From: Pseudomonas sp. FP2335
GTDB taxonomy: Bacteria > Pseudomonadota > Gammaproteobacteria > Pseudomonadales > Pseudomonadaceae
Reading direction: 5' to 3'
Assembly: GCF_030687535.1 (NCBI RefSeq)
Contig: NZ_CP117437.1
Location: forward strand, 2,067,501 to 2,131,500
DNA length: 64,000 bases
In this document: positions 1 to 9,319 of the stretch, one piece after another
Position numbering within the stretch: the first letter of the stretch is position 1
Layout: every line of letters starts with the position of its first letter
Position numbers and translations under genes: made by a program
Notes under the pieces: generated by a model
Told to the model about the DNA's origin: nothing
Seen by the model: the letters and a program-made list of their open reading frames with translations, nothing else
The model's database searches: none

Positions 1-2
1 AA

Positions 3-431
3 GTCCTGCTCAACGCATCACGCAAACAGGTCTGGGACGCATTGACCGACGCCGAGCAATTCGGCAGCTGGTTTGGCATCGCCCTCAAGGGCAAAACCTT
101 TGTGGCCGGGCAAACCATCGAAGCACCGATTACCTACCCCGGTTATGAACACGTGGTGTGGAAGGCCAGGATCGAACGCATTCTGCCGCAAACCCTGTTC
201 TCGTTCCGGTGGCATCCATTCGCGGTAGAGGAGGGGGTCGACTATGACCAGGAAACCCCAACCCTCGTGGAGTTCACCCTCGAAGACCGCGCCCCTGGCA
301 TCCTGCTGCGGGTAGTTGAATCCGGTTTCGACGCCATCCCCGAATCCCGCCGCCAGAAAGCCTTCAAGATGAACTCCCGTGGCTGGGACGAACAAATGGC
401 CAACATCGAAACCTACACCACTGCTCTGTAG
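3..431 (+). CDS. SRPBCC / AHSA1-like domain protein (5' end missing)
   Basis: The reading frame is open from base 3 to a TAG at 429-431, and the true start lies before the window. The visible protein begins VLLNASRKQVWDALTDAEQF, the usual opening of SRPBCC (START-like) domains, and continues with WFG, FSFRWHPFAV and a closing helix with RGWDEQMANIETY, typical of the AHSA1 (activator of Hsp90 ATPase homologue) subfamily. Such proteins bind hydrophobic ligands. Many Pseudomonas copies sit beside ArsR regulators, but the upstream side is not visible. The stop codon lies inside the left end of a REP element. The specific ligand cannot be told. Confidence 0.8.
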   Translation, partial: VLLNASRKQVWDALTDAEQFGSWFGIALKGKTFVAGQTIEAPITYPGYEHVVWKARIERILPQTLFSFRWHPFAVEEGVDYDQETPTLVEFTLEDRAPGILLRVVESGFDAIPESRRQKAFKMNSRGWDEQMANIETYTTAL

Positions 432-562
432 TGAGCGGGCTTGCCCGCGCTGGGTGGCGAAGCCACCCCAAACGGGACACCGCGGTGTTTCAAGTAAACC
501 GAGATATCCGGATTCGGGGCGGCTTCACCCCCCCCCGGCGCGGGGCAAGCCCGCTCACTACA
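428..562. repeat. REP/REPIN-type inverted repeat, family A copy 1
   Basis: The element opens with TGTAGTGAGCGGGCTTGC and ends with the reverse complement, GCAAGCCCGCTCACTACA. Inside are smaller complementary blocks (GGCGAAGCC, GGGGCGGCTTC). Close copies lie at 27475, 52636 and 54210. Such paired palindromes are common extragenic elements of fluorescens-group pseudomonads. It separates two convergent genes and overlaps the stop codon of the first. Confidence 0.85.
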
Positions 563-570
563 CAAATGAA

Positions 571-2796
571 CTAGAAATCCACCGAAGCAGATAACTTGGC
601 CACACGCGGATCGCCCTGACTCAGGAAACCACCCTGCGCCGACTCCCAGTACTTCGCGTTGGCAACATTCTCCACGGTCGCACCGAGCGTCACGTCACGT
701 TGCGCCACCTTGAAGTTGTAGCGCGCGCCCACATCAAAGCGGTTCCACGCCGGCAGGCTCAAGGTGTTGGCCGCGTCGGCGTACTGCCCACCAGTACGCA
801 GCATGCGCCCGTTGAGGCTCACGCCTTGCAGGCCCGGTACGTCCCAGTCCACCCCGGCGTTGAATTGGAACGAAGGCACGCCGATCGCACGGTTGCCATC
901 GTTGGCGCCTTTTTCCGTGTCCTTGAGCTCGGTCTTCATCAGCGTCACGCCGCCGAGCAGACGCAAGCCGCTAAGCGGTTCGCCGAACACATTGAGTTCC
1001 ACGCCCTTGTTGATTTGCAGGCCCTCGCGCACGTAGCGCGCAGTGTCGGCATCGACGATTTCGGAGTAACCGGCCCCAGGTTGTTCGATACGGTACACAC
1101 CCAGCGTCGCACCATAGCTGCCCATGTCCACCTTGACGCCCGCTTCGATCTGCTTGGAACGCGCCGGCGCATAGGCCTGCCCGCCGCCGATGACCGTCCG
1201 GGGACCGACCTTGAGCGGTGACGTCGGGCCCTGTGCGAGGCCCTCGATGCGGTTGGCGTACACCGACACATGCTCCCACGGCTTGAACACCAGGCCGTAG
1301 ACCGGCGTGGTGATCGACTCGTCATAGTTGGCCGTGCGGCTACCGCTCATGTAGTTGTAGCCCTGCACCACCATCTGCTGGCGACGTGCGCCGACGGTCA
1401 CCAGCAGGCGGTCATCGAAGAAGCCAACGGTGTCGGAAACGGCCGCGCTGCGCACGAAGGTCTTGGCGGTGATTTGCGGGTCGCTGAAGTCGGTGCCTGG
1501 CGTGTTGCGTGGGTTGTTCAGGGCCGGTGGTGCGCCGGTCACCGGGTTGTAGATATTGGTCGCGGTCTTGCCGCTGGCGAACACATAGGCGTTGCGCACC
1601 TGGGTCCAGATCCCGGCCAGGCCGAAGTTGAGGCGATGGCTGACCGCGCCGGTCTGGAACTTGCCGTTCAGGCCGCTCATCAGGCTACTGTTGTCTTCTT
1701 CGTGGGCGATGGTCGAACCGCTGGCAGTGGCATTGCCGAGGTTGTCGGTCAGGGTCACCGATGAGTAGCGCCCCATTTCACGGCTGTGCTTGACCCCGCC
1801 CGCCGCGTACGCGGTCCAGTTGTCGTTCAGGTCGTACTCGGCGCGCAGCATGCCCAGGGTGTCTTCAAGGTTGGTACTGCTCCAGCTCGGTGCGTAATTG
1901 GTGTGTGCCGAAGGCGCATCCGGGATGTGGGTGGCGGTGCCCGTGAAGACCGAATTGCGACCACCATTGATGTGCTGTTTCTGATACACAAAGTCACCGG
2001 ACAACCGCAATGCATCGCCACGGTAGTCCAGGCCGACCGCAAACAGTTTCGAGCGCTGGTTTTCATCATCGATGCCGGTGTCGCCTTCACGCTGGGACAG
2101 GTTCACCCGTGCGCCAAACTGATGGTCTTCACCAAAGCGCTGGCCAATATCCAAGTGCTCGCCCACCCGGCCGTCGCTGCTGACATCGGTGCTGAAACGA
2201 CGCAACGGCAGATCATCGGCGCGTTTGGGTTGCAGGTTCACGCCGCCACCGATCCCCGAGCCGGTGGGGCTCACGCCGTTGATGAAGGCGTTCGGGCCCT
2301 TGAACACTTCAACCCGTTCCAGGGCGTCGGTGGAGATGATCTGGCGTGGCAGGATGCCGTAGAGGCCGTTATAGGAAATATCGTCACCGTTCAGGGGCAG
2401 GCCACGAATCATGAACGTCTGCGCCTGGTTCGCATAGCCCGACGCCTGGCGCACGGACGAGTCGTTGAGCAGCACATCGCCGACGGTTTCGGCCTGCTGG
2501 TCGCGGATCAGTTTCTCGGTGTAAGAGGACATGCTGAACGGCACATCCATGATGTCCTGGTTGCCCAGCACCCCCAACTGGCCGCCACGCGCCACTTGGC
2601 CGCCGGCATACACCGGAGGCAGGGCGCCTGGCGTCGGCGCGTCAGCGTTGATGTTGGTGGCGCCCAATTCCAGCGTGTCGCCGTCCTGACGGTTGTTTGC
2701 ATCCTGCGGGGGGATGGGGGTGGCAGCGTGAGCGGTGACGCTCAGGGAACAGCACAGGGCGAGCAGGGTCGGGCGAAACGGAATAGGGAAGGGCAT
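571..2796 (-). CDS. TonB-dependent siderophore receptor (no STN signalling domain)
   Basis: 741 residues. A signal peptide with AHA cleavage (about residues 1-24) is followed by a plug domain (about 80-185; DVPFSMSSYT, QTFMIRGLPL, ERVEVFKGPNA) and a 22-strand beta barrel ending in the terminal Phe of outer-membrane proteins. It should import a ferric siderophore across the outer membrane using TonB energy. The N-terminal STN domain of signalling receptors is absent and no sigma/anti-sigma pair adjoins it, so it is probably controlled directly by Fur. A Fur-like box lies 70-90 bp upstream. The start is the ATG at 2796. The substrate is not recognised. Confidence 0.92.
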   Translation of the reverse strand: MPFPIPFRPTLLALCCSLSVTAHAATPIPPQDANNRQDGDTLELGATNINADAPTPGALPPVYAGGQVARGGQLGVLGNQDIMDVPFSMSSYTEKLIRDQQAETVGDVLLNDSSVRQASGYANQAQTFMIRGLPLNGDDISYNGLYGILPRQIISTDALERVEVFKGPNAFINGVSPTGSGIGGGVNLQPKRADDLPLRRFSTDVSSDGRVGEHLDIGQRFGEDHQFGARVNLSQREGDTGIDDENQRSKLFAVGLDYRGDALRLSGDFVYQKQHINGGRNSVFTGTATHIPDAPSAHTNYAPSWSSTNLEDTLGMLRAEYDLNDNWTAYAAGGVKHSREMGRYSSVTLTDNLGNATASGSTIAHEEDNSSLMSGLNGKFQTGAVSHRLNFGLAGIWTQVRNAYVFASGKTATNIYNPVTGAPPALNNPRNTPGTDFSDPQITAKTFVRSAAVSDTVGFFDDRLLVTVGARRQQMVVQGYNYMSGSRTANYDESITTPVYGLVFKPWEHVSVYANRIEGLAQGPTSPLKVGPRTVIGGGQAYAPARSKQIEAGVKVDMGSYGATLGVYRIEQPGAGYSEIVDADTARYVREGLQINKGVELNVFGEPLSGLRLLGGVTLMKTELKDTEKGANDGNRAIGVPSFQFNAGVDWDVPGLQGVSLNGRMLRTGGQYADAANTLSLPAWNRFDVGARYNFKVAQRDVTLGATVENVANAKYWESAQGGFLSQGDPRVAKLSASVDF

Positions 2797-2864
2797 GGTC
2801 GATCCAGTGAGGAAAAGGGCAACAAACGTTGCGCGTCCTCACTGCGCGGATACGACTCCAACGC

Positions 2865-2885
2865 AAATGATAGTAATTGTTATTA
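2865..2885 (-). promoter_or_regulatory. Fur-box-like operator
   Basis: AAATGATAGTAATTGTTATTA keeps the AT-rich GATAAT-type hexamer pattern of the 19-bp Fur consensus within a GC-rich genome, 70-90 bp before the TonB receptor start. It sits in the divergent region shared with polB. Assignment is by pattern only. Confidence 0.6.
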
Positions 2886-2977
2886 GCGCCACGCAACAAA
2901 TATTTACTTCCGCGGTCTGCGTGCGCGAGATGCCGAGTAGAATCAGGCCCTGAAAGCGATTCCTGAGGTGCGGTACG

Positions 2978-5335
2978 GTGGACTTACAGCAGGGTTTTGT
3001 CCTGACCCGGCATTGGCGCGACACCCCGGCGGGTACGGAGGTCAGCTTCTGGCTGGCCACCGACCAGGGCCCCAGGCTCGTCCGCCTCCCTGTGCAGACC
3101 TCGGTGATGTTCATCCCCGAAGCCCATCGCAAGCCGCTCGACTGGCTGCTCAAGGGCGAGCGCGAGATCGAACTGCGCCCACTGCAACTGTGCGATTTCC
3201 ATCACCGCCCGGTGCTGGGCCTCTACACCCGCCAGCACCGCCAGGCGATGGACCTGGAAAAACGCCTGCGCGCCGCCGGTGTCGACGTCTACGAAGGCGA
3301 CGTTCGCCCGCCCGAGCGCTACATGATGGAGCGCTTCATCACCGCGCCGGTGTGGTTCGGCGGTACGCCCGACGCCACCGGCGTGCTATCCGATGCGCAG
3401 ATGAAACCTGCGCCCGACTACCGCCCGCCGCTGAAACTGGTGTCACTCGACATCGAGACCACCGCCAAGGGCGATCTCTACTCCATCGCCCTCGAAGGCT
3501 GCGGCGAGCGCCAGGTGTACATGCTCGGCCCGCCGAACAAAACCACCGCGGTGGACTTCAAGCTCGACTACTGCGACACCCGCGCCCAACTGCTCGAACG
3601 TCTCAACCAATGGATCGCCATCCATGACCCCGACGCGATCATCGGCTGGAATGTGGTGCAGTTCGACCTGCGCGTGCTCCAAGAACACGCCCAACGCCTC
3701 AACGTACCGCTGCTGCTCGGTCGTGGCGGCGAAGCCATGACCTGGCGCGAACACGGCAGCCGCAACCACTACTTCGCGGCAGCGGCAGGGCGCTTGATCA
3801 TTGACGGTATCGAAGGCCTGCGTTCGGCCACTTGGAGTTTCGAATCCTTCAGCCTGGAAAACGTCGCGCAAACCCTGCTCGGCGAAGGCAAGGACATCTC
3901 CACGCCGTACCAGCGCATGGACGAAATCAACCGTATGTTCGCCGAGGACAAGCCCGCCCTGGCGCGCTACAACCTCAAGGACTGCGAGTTGGTCACGCGG
4001 ATCTTCGCCAAGACCGAACTGCTCACGTTCCTGCTCGAACGCGCCAGCGTCACCGGCCTGCCGGCGGATCGCAACGGCGGCTCGGTCGCCGCGTTCACCC
4101 ACCTGTACATGCCGCTGATGCACCGCCAGGGCTTCGTCGCGCCGAACCTGGGCGACAAACCGCCCCAGGCCAGCCCCGGCGGTTTCGTGATGGACTCGCG
4201 TCCCGGTCTTTACGAATCGGTGCTGGTGCTCGACTACAAAAGCCTCTACCCATCGATCATCCGCAGCTTCCTGATCGACCCGGTGGGCCTGATCGAAGGC
4301 CTCAAGTACCCCGACGACAACCTGTCCGTGGAAGGCTTTCGCGGCGCCCGCTTCTCGCGTACCCGGCACTGCTTGCCGGCCATCGTCGCGCGGGTGTCCG
4401 AGGGCCGCGAAGAGGCCAAGCGCGAACACAACGCGCCGCTGTCCCAGGCCCTGAAAATCATCATGAACGCCTTCTACGGCGTGCTCGGCTCCAGTGGTTG
4501 CCGCTTCTTCGACACACGGCTGGCGTCCTCCATCACGATGCGCGGCCACCAGATCATGCGCCAGACCCGCGCCCTGGTCGAAGCCCAGGGTTATGAGGTG
4601 ATCTACGGCGACACAGACTCCACCTTCGTCTGGCTCGGCAGCGCCCATTCCCAGGACGACGCCAGCCGCATCGGCCAGGCGTTGGTGCAGCACGTCAACG
4701 ACTGGTGGCGCGAGCACCTGCGCAGCGAATTCGGTCTGCAAAGTGCGCTGGAACTGCAGTACGAAACCCACTTCAGCCGCTTCCTCATGCCGACCATTCG
4801 CGGTGCGGAGGAGGGCAGCAAAAAACGTTACGCCGGCCTGGTGACGCGCAGCGACGGCAGCGAGGAAATGGTCTACAAAGGCCTGGAAACCGTGCGCAGC
4901 GACTGGTCGCCCCTGGCCCGCCAGTTCCAGCAGGAACTCTATCAGCGCATCTTCCACCGCCTGCCGCACCAGGATTACATCCGCGACTACGTGCAGCGCA
5001 CCCTCAGCGGCGAATTCGACGAGCTGCTGATCTACCGCAAGCGCCTGCGTCGCCCGCTCGACGACTACGAACGCAACGTGCCACCCCACGTACGCGCTGC
5101 GCGCCTGGCTGACGACTACAACGACCGCCTCGGCCGCCCGCGCCAGTACCAGCGCGGTGGCTGGATCAGCTACGTAATCAGCGTCAACGGTCCGCAGCCT
5201 TTGGAAGTCAGCCAGGCGCCCATCGACTACGACCACTACGTCACCCGTCAATTGCAGCCGGTGGCCGATGCGATCCTGCCGTTCGTCAACGACGATTTCA
5301 GCACCCTGGTCGGTGGGCAGATGGGCCTGTTTTAA
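2978..5335 (+). CDS. polB: DNA polymerase II (family B)
   Basis: 785 residues from a GTG start. The exonuclease domain shows Exo I (SLDIETT, about residue 155), Exo II ([12 protein letters not shown]) and Exo III (YNLKDCELV). The polymerase domain shows motif A ([14 protein letters not shown]), motif B ([15 protein letters not shown]) and motif C (YGDTDSTF, about residue 543), all with their catalytic aspartates. Length and motif order match enterobacterial Pol II, a proofreading polymerase used in replication restart and translesion synthesis. In E. coli the gene is LexA-controlled, but no CTG-N10-CAG box is evident between 2800 and 2977. The ATG-like alternatives upstream are not supported by a ribosome site. 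Confidence 0.96.
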   Translation: MDLQQGFVLTRHWRDTPAGTEVSFWLATDQGPRLVRLPVQTSVMFIPEAHRKPLDWLLKGEREIELRPLQLCDFHHRPVLGLYTRQHRQAMDLEKRLRAAGVDVYEGDVRPPERYMMERFITAPVWFGGTPDATGVLSDAQMKPAPDYRPPLKLVSLDIETTAKGDLYSIALEGCGERQVYMLGPPNKTTAVDFKLDYCDTRAQLLERLNQWIAIHDPDAIIGWNVVQFDLRVLQEHAQRLNVPLLLGRGGEAMTWREHGSRNHYFAAAAGRLIIDGIEGLRSATWSFESFSLENVAQTLLGEGKDISTPYQRMDEINRMFAEDKPALARYNLKDCELVTRIFAKTELLTFLLERASVTGLPADRNGGSVAAFTHLYMPLMHRQGFVAPNLGDKPPQASPGGFVMDSRPGLYESVLVLDYKSLYPSIIRSFLIDPVGLIEGLKYPDDNLSVEGFRGARFSRTRHCLPAIVARVSEGREEAKREHNAPLSQALKIIMNAFYGVLGSSGCRFFDTRLASSITMRGHQIMRQTRALVEAQGYEVIYGDTDSTFVWLGSAHSQDDASRIGQALVQHVNDWWREHLRSEFGLQSALELQYETHFSRFLMPTIRGAEEGSKKRYAGLVTRSDGSEEMVYKGLETVRSDWSPLARQFQQELYQRIFHRLPHQDYIRDYVQRTLSGEFDELLIYRKRLRRPLDDYERNVPPHVRAARLADDYNDRLGRPRQYQRGGWISYVISVNGPQPLEVSQAPIDYDHYVTRQLQPVADAILPFVNDDFSTLVGGQMGLF

Positions 5336-5400
5336 ACGCTTGATTCGATACGGCGAAGGCCCGCAATCTTGGGCTCAGTTTGGCAATAGGAAGCAAGCCC

Positions 5401-6033
5401 ATGTACACGCTCTACGGCATCGACGAGTCCGGCTCCTGCATGATCGAAATCGCCCTGCAGCGGTGCGCGGTGCCGTGGCGACGGATCGATGCGGCCTCAT
5501 GGGCCATCGGTGAGGGCAGCGATGAGCTGGCGCGCATCAACCCGCTCAAGCAGGTGCCCACGTTGCTCACCCCCGATGGCCAGGTGCTGACCGAAAGCGC
5601 GGCGATCCTGATCCACCTCGGCCTGGAATTTCCCGCGTCCGAACTGTTGGCCGGCAACCGCGCGCAGATCATCCGCGGGCTGGTGTACATCGCCGCCAAC
5701 TGCTACTCGGCCATCGGCATCATCGACTACCCGCAACGCTGGCTCGGCAATGTCAATGAAACCGTGCAGGCGCAATTGGTCACCGGCACCCGGCGCTACC
5801 TGCATCAGGCCTGGGTGGTGTTTGCCGATCAGTTTGCCGGGCAGTTGTTTGCCCCCAACGACACGCCGAATGCACTGGGCCTGATGGCGGCGGCGGTGTC
5901 GCGCTGGGATGAGTCGCGGGAGGCATTGCACGGCCTGGCCCCGGGTTTTGCCCAAAGCCTGGTGCAGGTGGACGCCGACCCTATCGTCGCCCCCGTATTT
6001 GCGCGGCATTGGCCGGATTGGAAGGTCTCATGA
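5401..6033 (+). CDS. Glutathione S-transferase family protein
   Basis: 210 residues. The N-terminal thioredoxin-like half carries the glutathione-binding pattern NPLKQVPTL followed by LTESAAILIHL (the SNAIL-type Glu-Ser pair). The C-terminal half is all-helical. The start is the ATG at 5401, preceded by AGGA 10 bases upstream; an in-frame TTG at 5380 has no better ribosome site. It follows polB by 65 bp on the same strand, possibly cotranscribed. The substrate is unknown; the usual N-terminal catalytic Ser/Tyr/Cys is not obvious beyond the Ser-Gly-Ser-Cys at residues 10-13. Confidence 0.85.
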   Translation: MYTLYGIDESGSCMIEIALQRCAVPWRRIDAASWAIGEGSDELARINPLKQVPTLLTPDGQVLTESAAILIHLGLEFPASELLAGNRAQIIRGLVYIAANCYSAIGIIDYPQRWLGNVNETVQAQLVTGTRRYLHQAWVVFADQFAGQLFAPNDTPNALGLMAAAVSRWDESREALHGLAPGFAQSLVQVDADPIVAPVFARHWPDWKVS

Positions 6034-6198
6034 TGTTTCCGCAATCAGTGGAAACAATCACCGCAAAAGCGTCTCAACCCCTTGCGTAGCGGGCGTGCTG
6101 ACCTACGCTTTCTTGCAGCGGTGTAGGAATCATCCTTGAATTTGACTGTCGCAGACATGAAACTCAAGAACCCTGCATGGAACTAGAAGGAGGTGCGC

Positions 6199-6774
6199 AT
6201 GCTCATCCGGTCGCTGACCCTGGCTACCTTGATGGCTTTTACGGGGCCGCTGTTGGCCGCTGATGATACCAACCCACTCAAGCAGGATTTGGGCAAAGCC
6301 CGCCCGCTGGTGGTGGTAGAGCTGGATTCGGGTAATGCCACCCTGGCGACGCTCAAGAAACAACTCGACGAAGCGGCCACCAAGCAGGCGTTTGAAGAGC
6401 GCAGCATGGTGCTCTACACCGTGAAATTCGGCAGCATCGGCGCCGAAGGGGAAAAGTTCGCCAAGGACGCCAAAGACAACAAGAAGCTCACGCCACCGGA
6501 AACCAACGCATTGATCCGTGCCCTCAAGCTCGGCGCTGGCAGCGGCACCAAGGTGATCCTGGTGGGCAAGGACGGCGAGAAAAAACTCGAGAAGACCGTG
6601 CCACCGGATACCCTCGACCTCAAGGAATTCTTCAGCACCATCGACCAGATGCCCATGGCCGAAAAAGAAGCCGCCGCCGCCGCAGAACCCGAACCGGCTG
6701 CACCGGCGCCGGCCAAGGGCGCCAAACCGACCAAAGCCGGCAGCAAGCCCGCCCCGCAACAACTGGACGATTGA
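6199..6774 (+). CDS. Exported DUF4174-type protein
   Basis: 191 residues with an N-terminal signal peptide (LATLMAFTGPLLAA) and a thioredoxin-fold-like central region (RPLVVVELDSGN ... VILVGKDGEKK) typical of DUF4174. The C-terminal tail is a low-complexity Ala/Pro/Lys stretch. The ATG at 6199 is chosen because AAGGAGG lies 5 bases upstream; a GTG at 6193 overlaps that ribosome site. No enzymatic residues can be assigned. It converges on the last psl gene with a small REP remnant between them. Confidence 0.75.
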   Translation: MLIRSLTLATLMAFTGPLLAADDTNPLKQDLGKARPLVVVELDSGNATLATLKKQLDEAATKQAFEERSMVLYTVKFGSIGAEGEKFAKDAKDNKKLTPPETNALIRALKLGAGSGTKVILVGKDGEKKLEKTVPPDTLDLKEFFSTIDQMPMAEKEAAAAAEPEPAAPAPAKGAKPTKAGSKPAPQQLDD

Positions 6775-6783
6775 CCCACGCCA

Positions 6784-6827
6784 GGAGCCGGACCCACCGG
6801 CTCCCACACAAGCCCGCTCCCACATTT
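6784..6827. repeat. Hairpin plus partial REP (family B remnant)
   Basis: A perfect hairpin GGAGCCGG-ACCCA-CCGGCTCC (6784-6804) is followed by CACAAGCCCGCTCCCACATT, one arm of the family B REP found complete at 50252 and 60723. It lies between the convergent DUF4174 and pslL genes and could help end transcription from either side. Confidence 0.65.
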
Positions 6828-6831
6828 GGGT

Positions 6832-7887
6832 TCAACTGCGTGCTGGAGTTGGCGTTTCAATTTTCTTGCGCACCGGCAACGGAAAGTAGAAAAACCGCAG
6901 AAACGCCACCCGCTTGATCACTTCCCCGATCAACAACGGCGCCACCACCGCCACCACCAACCCGATACTCGCCGCCACAAACGCATGCAGCCCCAGGCGT
7001 TCCATCAAGTCGACGGTCTTGTGCTGGATCTCGCCATGGAAGATCAACAGGATCAACGTGGACTGACCAATGTAGGTCATCGCCCGCGTCAACACGCTCG
7101 ACACCATGAGCACTCGCGCCAGCGCCCAGCACAGGTAAACCCCGATCAATGCCAGCAGGCTGGTCCACAACCAGTGGTCATAGCGCCGTTGCGCCAGGTC
7201 CATGGTGTCGCCGCGCCAGAGAAACACCGCCGCAAATAGCGCCGCCGATATCACCAGGGTCAGCAGTGACCCCTCATGCCGGCGCAGCCAGTCCCGCAGC
7301 AGGTAGCCGAGGATGAAACACGCGCTGCTGATCAGCGTGACGTCCAGGCTGAAGGGCAAACCCGGCAGCACCCAGGTGTGTCCGCCGACGGTCACCGGCA
7401 GTTGCCAGAACCACGGCAGTATCCAGGTGCCCACCACCAAAATCAGTCCGGTCAGCACGCAACTCAGCGCCAACGGCAGGCGTTGGATCAAACGCAGCAC
7501 GCACCAACTGAACAGAATCACCACCCAGAAATGCGGCAAAAACCACAGCGCCTGCCACGGGATGGTGTCCACCGAGGCGTATAGCACGCCGCCGACATCC
7601 GCCAGTAGCGGTTGCCCGCGCAGCACATCGCGCACGACCACGTACACCAGCATGGTGAAGAAAAACGGCTTGAGCAGGCCGTCGGCCTTGCGCACGGCCA
7701 TCTCGACAAAGGGCTGTTCCGGCTTGAACAGCACGCCAGACAAAAAGAAGAACAGCGGCAGAATGAACGACGCCAGGATCGGGTACATCAGGTCCAGGGA
7801 CGTGGCCACAAACCAGCTGTGGGCATACACGATCACCAGGATGCCGATGCCTTTGGCAATATCCATTTGAATCCAGCGATGTTTCAC
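6832..7887 (-). CDS. pslL: Psl polysaccharide acyltransferase-3 family membrane protein
   Basis: 351 residues, about ten membrane segments, opening with the family signature RWIQMDIAKGIGILVIVYAH (acyltransferase-3/OafA type; catalytic His in VYAH). It is the last gene of the psl operon, as in P. aeruginosa, and would acetylate the polysaccharide or a precursor in the inner membrane. The GTG at 7887 is chosen because AGGAG lies 7 bases upstream; a TTG at 7905 would put that ribosome site inside the coding region. The exact chemical role of PslL is inferred from family only. Confidence 0.85.
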   Translation of the reverse strand: MKHRWIQMDIAKGIGILVIVYAHSWFVATSLDLMYPILASFILPLFFFLSGVLFKPEQPFVEMAVRKADGLLKPFFFTMLVYVVVRDVLRGQPLLADVGGVLYASVDTIPWQALWFLPHFWVVILFSWCVLRLIQRLPLALSCVLTGLILVVGTWILPWFWQLPVTVGGHTWVLPGLPFSLDVTLISSACFILGYLLRDWLRRHEGSLLTLVISAALFAAVFLWRGDTMDLAQRRYDHWLWTSLLALIGVYLCWALARVLMVSSVLTRAMTYIGQSTLILLIFHGEIQHKTVDLMERLGLHAFVAASIGLVVAVVAPLLIGEVIKRVAFLRFFYFPLPVRKKIETPTPARS

Positions 7888-7909
7888 CTGATCACTCCTG
7901 AACAATCGT

Positions 7910-9319
7910 TCATGCCTTGCGCCACGGCTTCAGCCACAGCCCCATTCCCAGCAACACCAGCGCGCCGGCCAGGGTGCTCAGCGCCAGTTGCCGCCAGACG
8001 TCTTCAATGCCAAACAGCCACAGCGCCGCCAGCCCCATCAACAGCGCGCTCAACAGCCATTGCCGTGCCCAGGGCAGGGCAGTGAGCAAGGACTGGCGTT
8101 GCATCAGCAGCAACGCAGTGCAGATCACCCCGGCCAGTGCGGCCAGCGCAATGCCCGCCAGGCCGAAGACAAACGGCAGCGCGCCGAGCAACAGTACGTT
8201 GACCAGGCTGCCGAGCAACTCGCAACGCAACGGCTGGCGCGTGTCACCGGCGGCGTAGGCGTAACGCGCCAGCAAGGCGTTCCAGGCGCCGAACACCAAG
8301 GGCACGGCAAACCAGGCCAACAACAACGGCAACGGCGAATCCGCCGATTGCTTGGGCAGCAGCAACGCCACCAGGCTCGGCGCGGCGGCCACCAGCCCGA
8401 CACCGGCGGGCAGGGTCAGCACGCTGGCGGTTTCCAGGCCGCGCTTGAGCAGCGCCAGGCGCGCATCGCCCTGACGGCGGCTCATCATGCCCAACAGCAC
8501 CTGGTTGAGGCTCATCAGCGCAATCAGCGGCAGGTTCATCAGTTTGCGTGCGAGGTTGACCCAGGTCACCGCGCCTTCGCCCAGCAGCGACGCCACCAAC
8601 CGTTCGATCAACGCCAAGCCCTGGCTGGCAGCATTGCTCAACAGCAGCGGGCCGATGCGCTGGCCCAACTCGCGCAACGGCGCCAGCGCCAGCTGCCAGC
8701 GCCACGGCCGCCAGCCCTGGCGCCAGATCGACGGCAGCAGCGCCAGCGGCATCAACAGGCTGCCAGCGAGGCAGGCCAGGGCCAGGGTGTGCGGTTGCGT
8801 GGCGGTGCCTGCCAGGGCGAGGTAGGTTACCGGCGGCAGGTTGAACAGCAGCGAGCCCAAGCCCGCCAGCACAAAGCGCTCGCCCGCCTGCAATGGAATG
8901 CTGAACAGCGCATGCAGCAGTAAACCCGGCACGCACCACGCGACGACCTGCAGGTTGCTACCCGCCAACGCCGTGGCACTTGCCGCCAACCCGGGGCCGA
9001 GCAGTTGCACCAGCCACGGCGCCAACAAGGTCAGCAACAGGCTGGTCACCAGTGCGATCAGCAGCAAGGCTGCAAACATCACTGCCAGCCAGTCCAGCCG
9101 CCCGCGGTCGTCTCGTTGCAAGTACAGCGGCAGCGCGGCGGCGCTCAGCACGCCACCGGCCAGCGACATGCGCAATGCTTCGGGCAAGAACAACGCAATC
9201 AGAAACGCATCACTGCGCTCGCCCGCGCCCCAGGCCGCCACCAGCAGCCATTCGCGCGCAAAGCCCAGGCACAAGCCGAGCAACGTCGCCACGGTCAGCC
9301 AGGCGGCGGAGCCGAACAT
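7910..9319 (-). CDS. pslK: MviN/MurJ-like flippase of the psl operon
   Basis: 469 residues with about 13-14 membrane segments and the MurJ/MviN-type start (GLCLGFAREWLLVAAWGAG, then SDAFLIALFLPEALRM). MOP-superfamily flippases move lipid-linked sugars across the inner membrane, and position in the operon matches pslK. Its ATG shares one base with the pslJ stop (TGATG), indicating translational coupling. It is probably not the cell's MurJ, because it is embedded in a polysaccharide operon. Confidence 0.9.
   Translation of the reverse strand: MFGSAAWLTVATLLGLCLGFAREWLLVAAWGAGERSDAFLIALFLPEALRMSLAGGVLSAAALPLYLQRDDRGRLDWLAVMFAALLLIALVTSLLLTLLAPWLVQLLGPGLAASATALAGSNLQVVAWCVPGLLLHALFSIPLQAGERFVLAGLGSLLFNLPPVTYLALAGTATQPHTLALACLAGSLLMPLALLPSIWRQGWRPWRWQLALAPLRELGQRIGPLLLSNAASQGLALIERLVASLLGEGAVTWVNLARKLMNLPLIALMSLNQVLLGMMSRRQGDARLALLKRGLETASVLTLPAGVGLVAAAPSLVALLLPKQSADSPLPLLLAWFAVPLVFGAWNALLARYAYAAGDTRQPLRCELLGSLVNVLLLGALPFVFGLAGIALAALAGVICTALLLMQRQSLLTALPWARQWLLSALLMGLAALWLFGIEDVWRQLALSTLAGALVLLGMGLWLKPWRKA

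Noticed and set aside
2886..2977. LexA (SOS) box before polB
   Set aside because: Looked for CTG-N10-CAG because E. coli polB is SOS-controlled; none was found.
3443..5251. Long minus-strand open frame (602 codons) opposite polB
   Set aside because: It is low in complexity (Val/Ala/Arg-rich), has no family motif and mirrors the polB codon bias of a high-GC genome.
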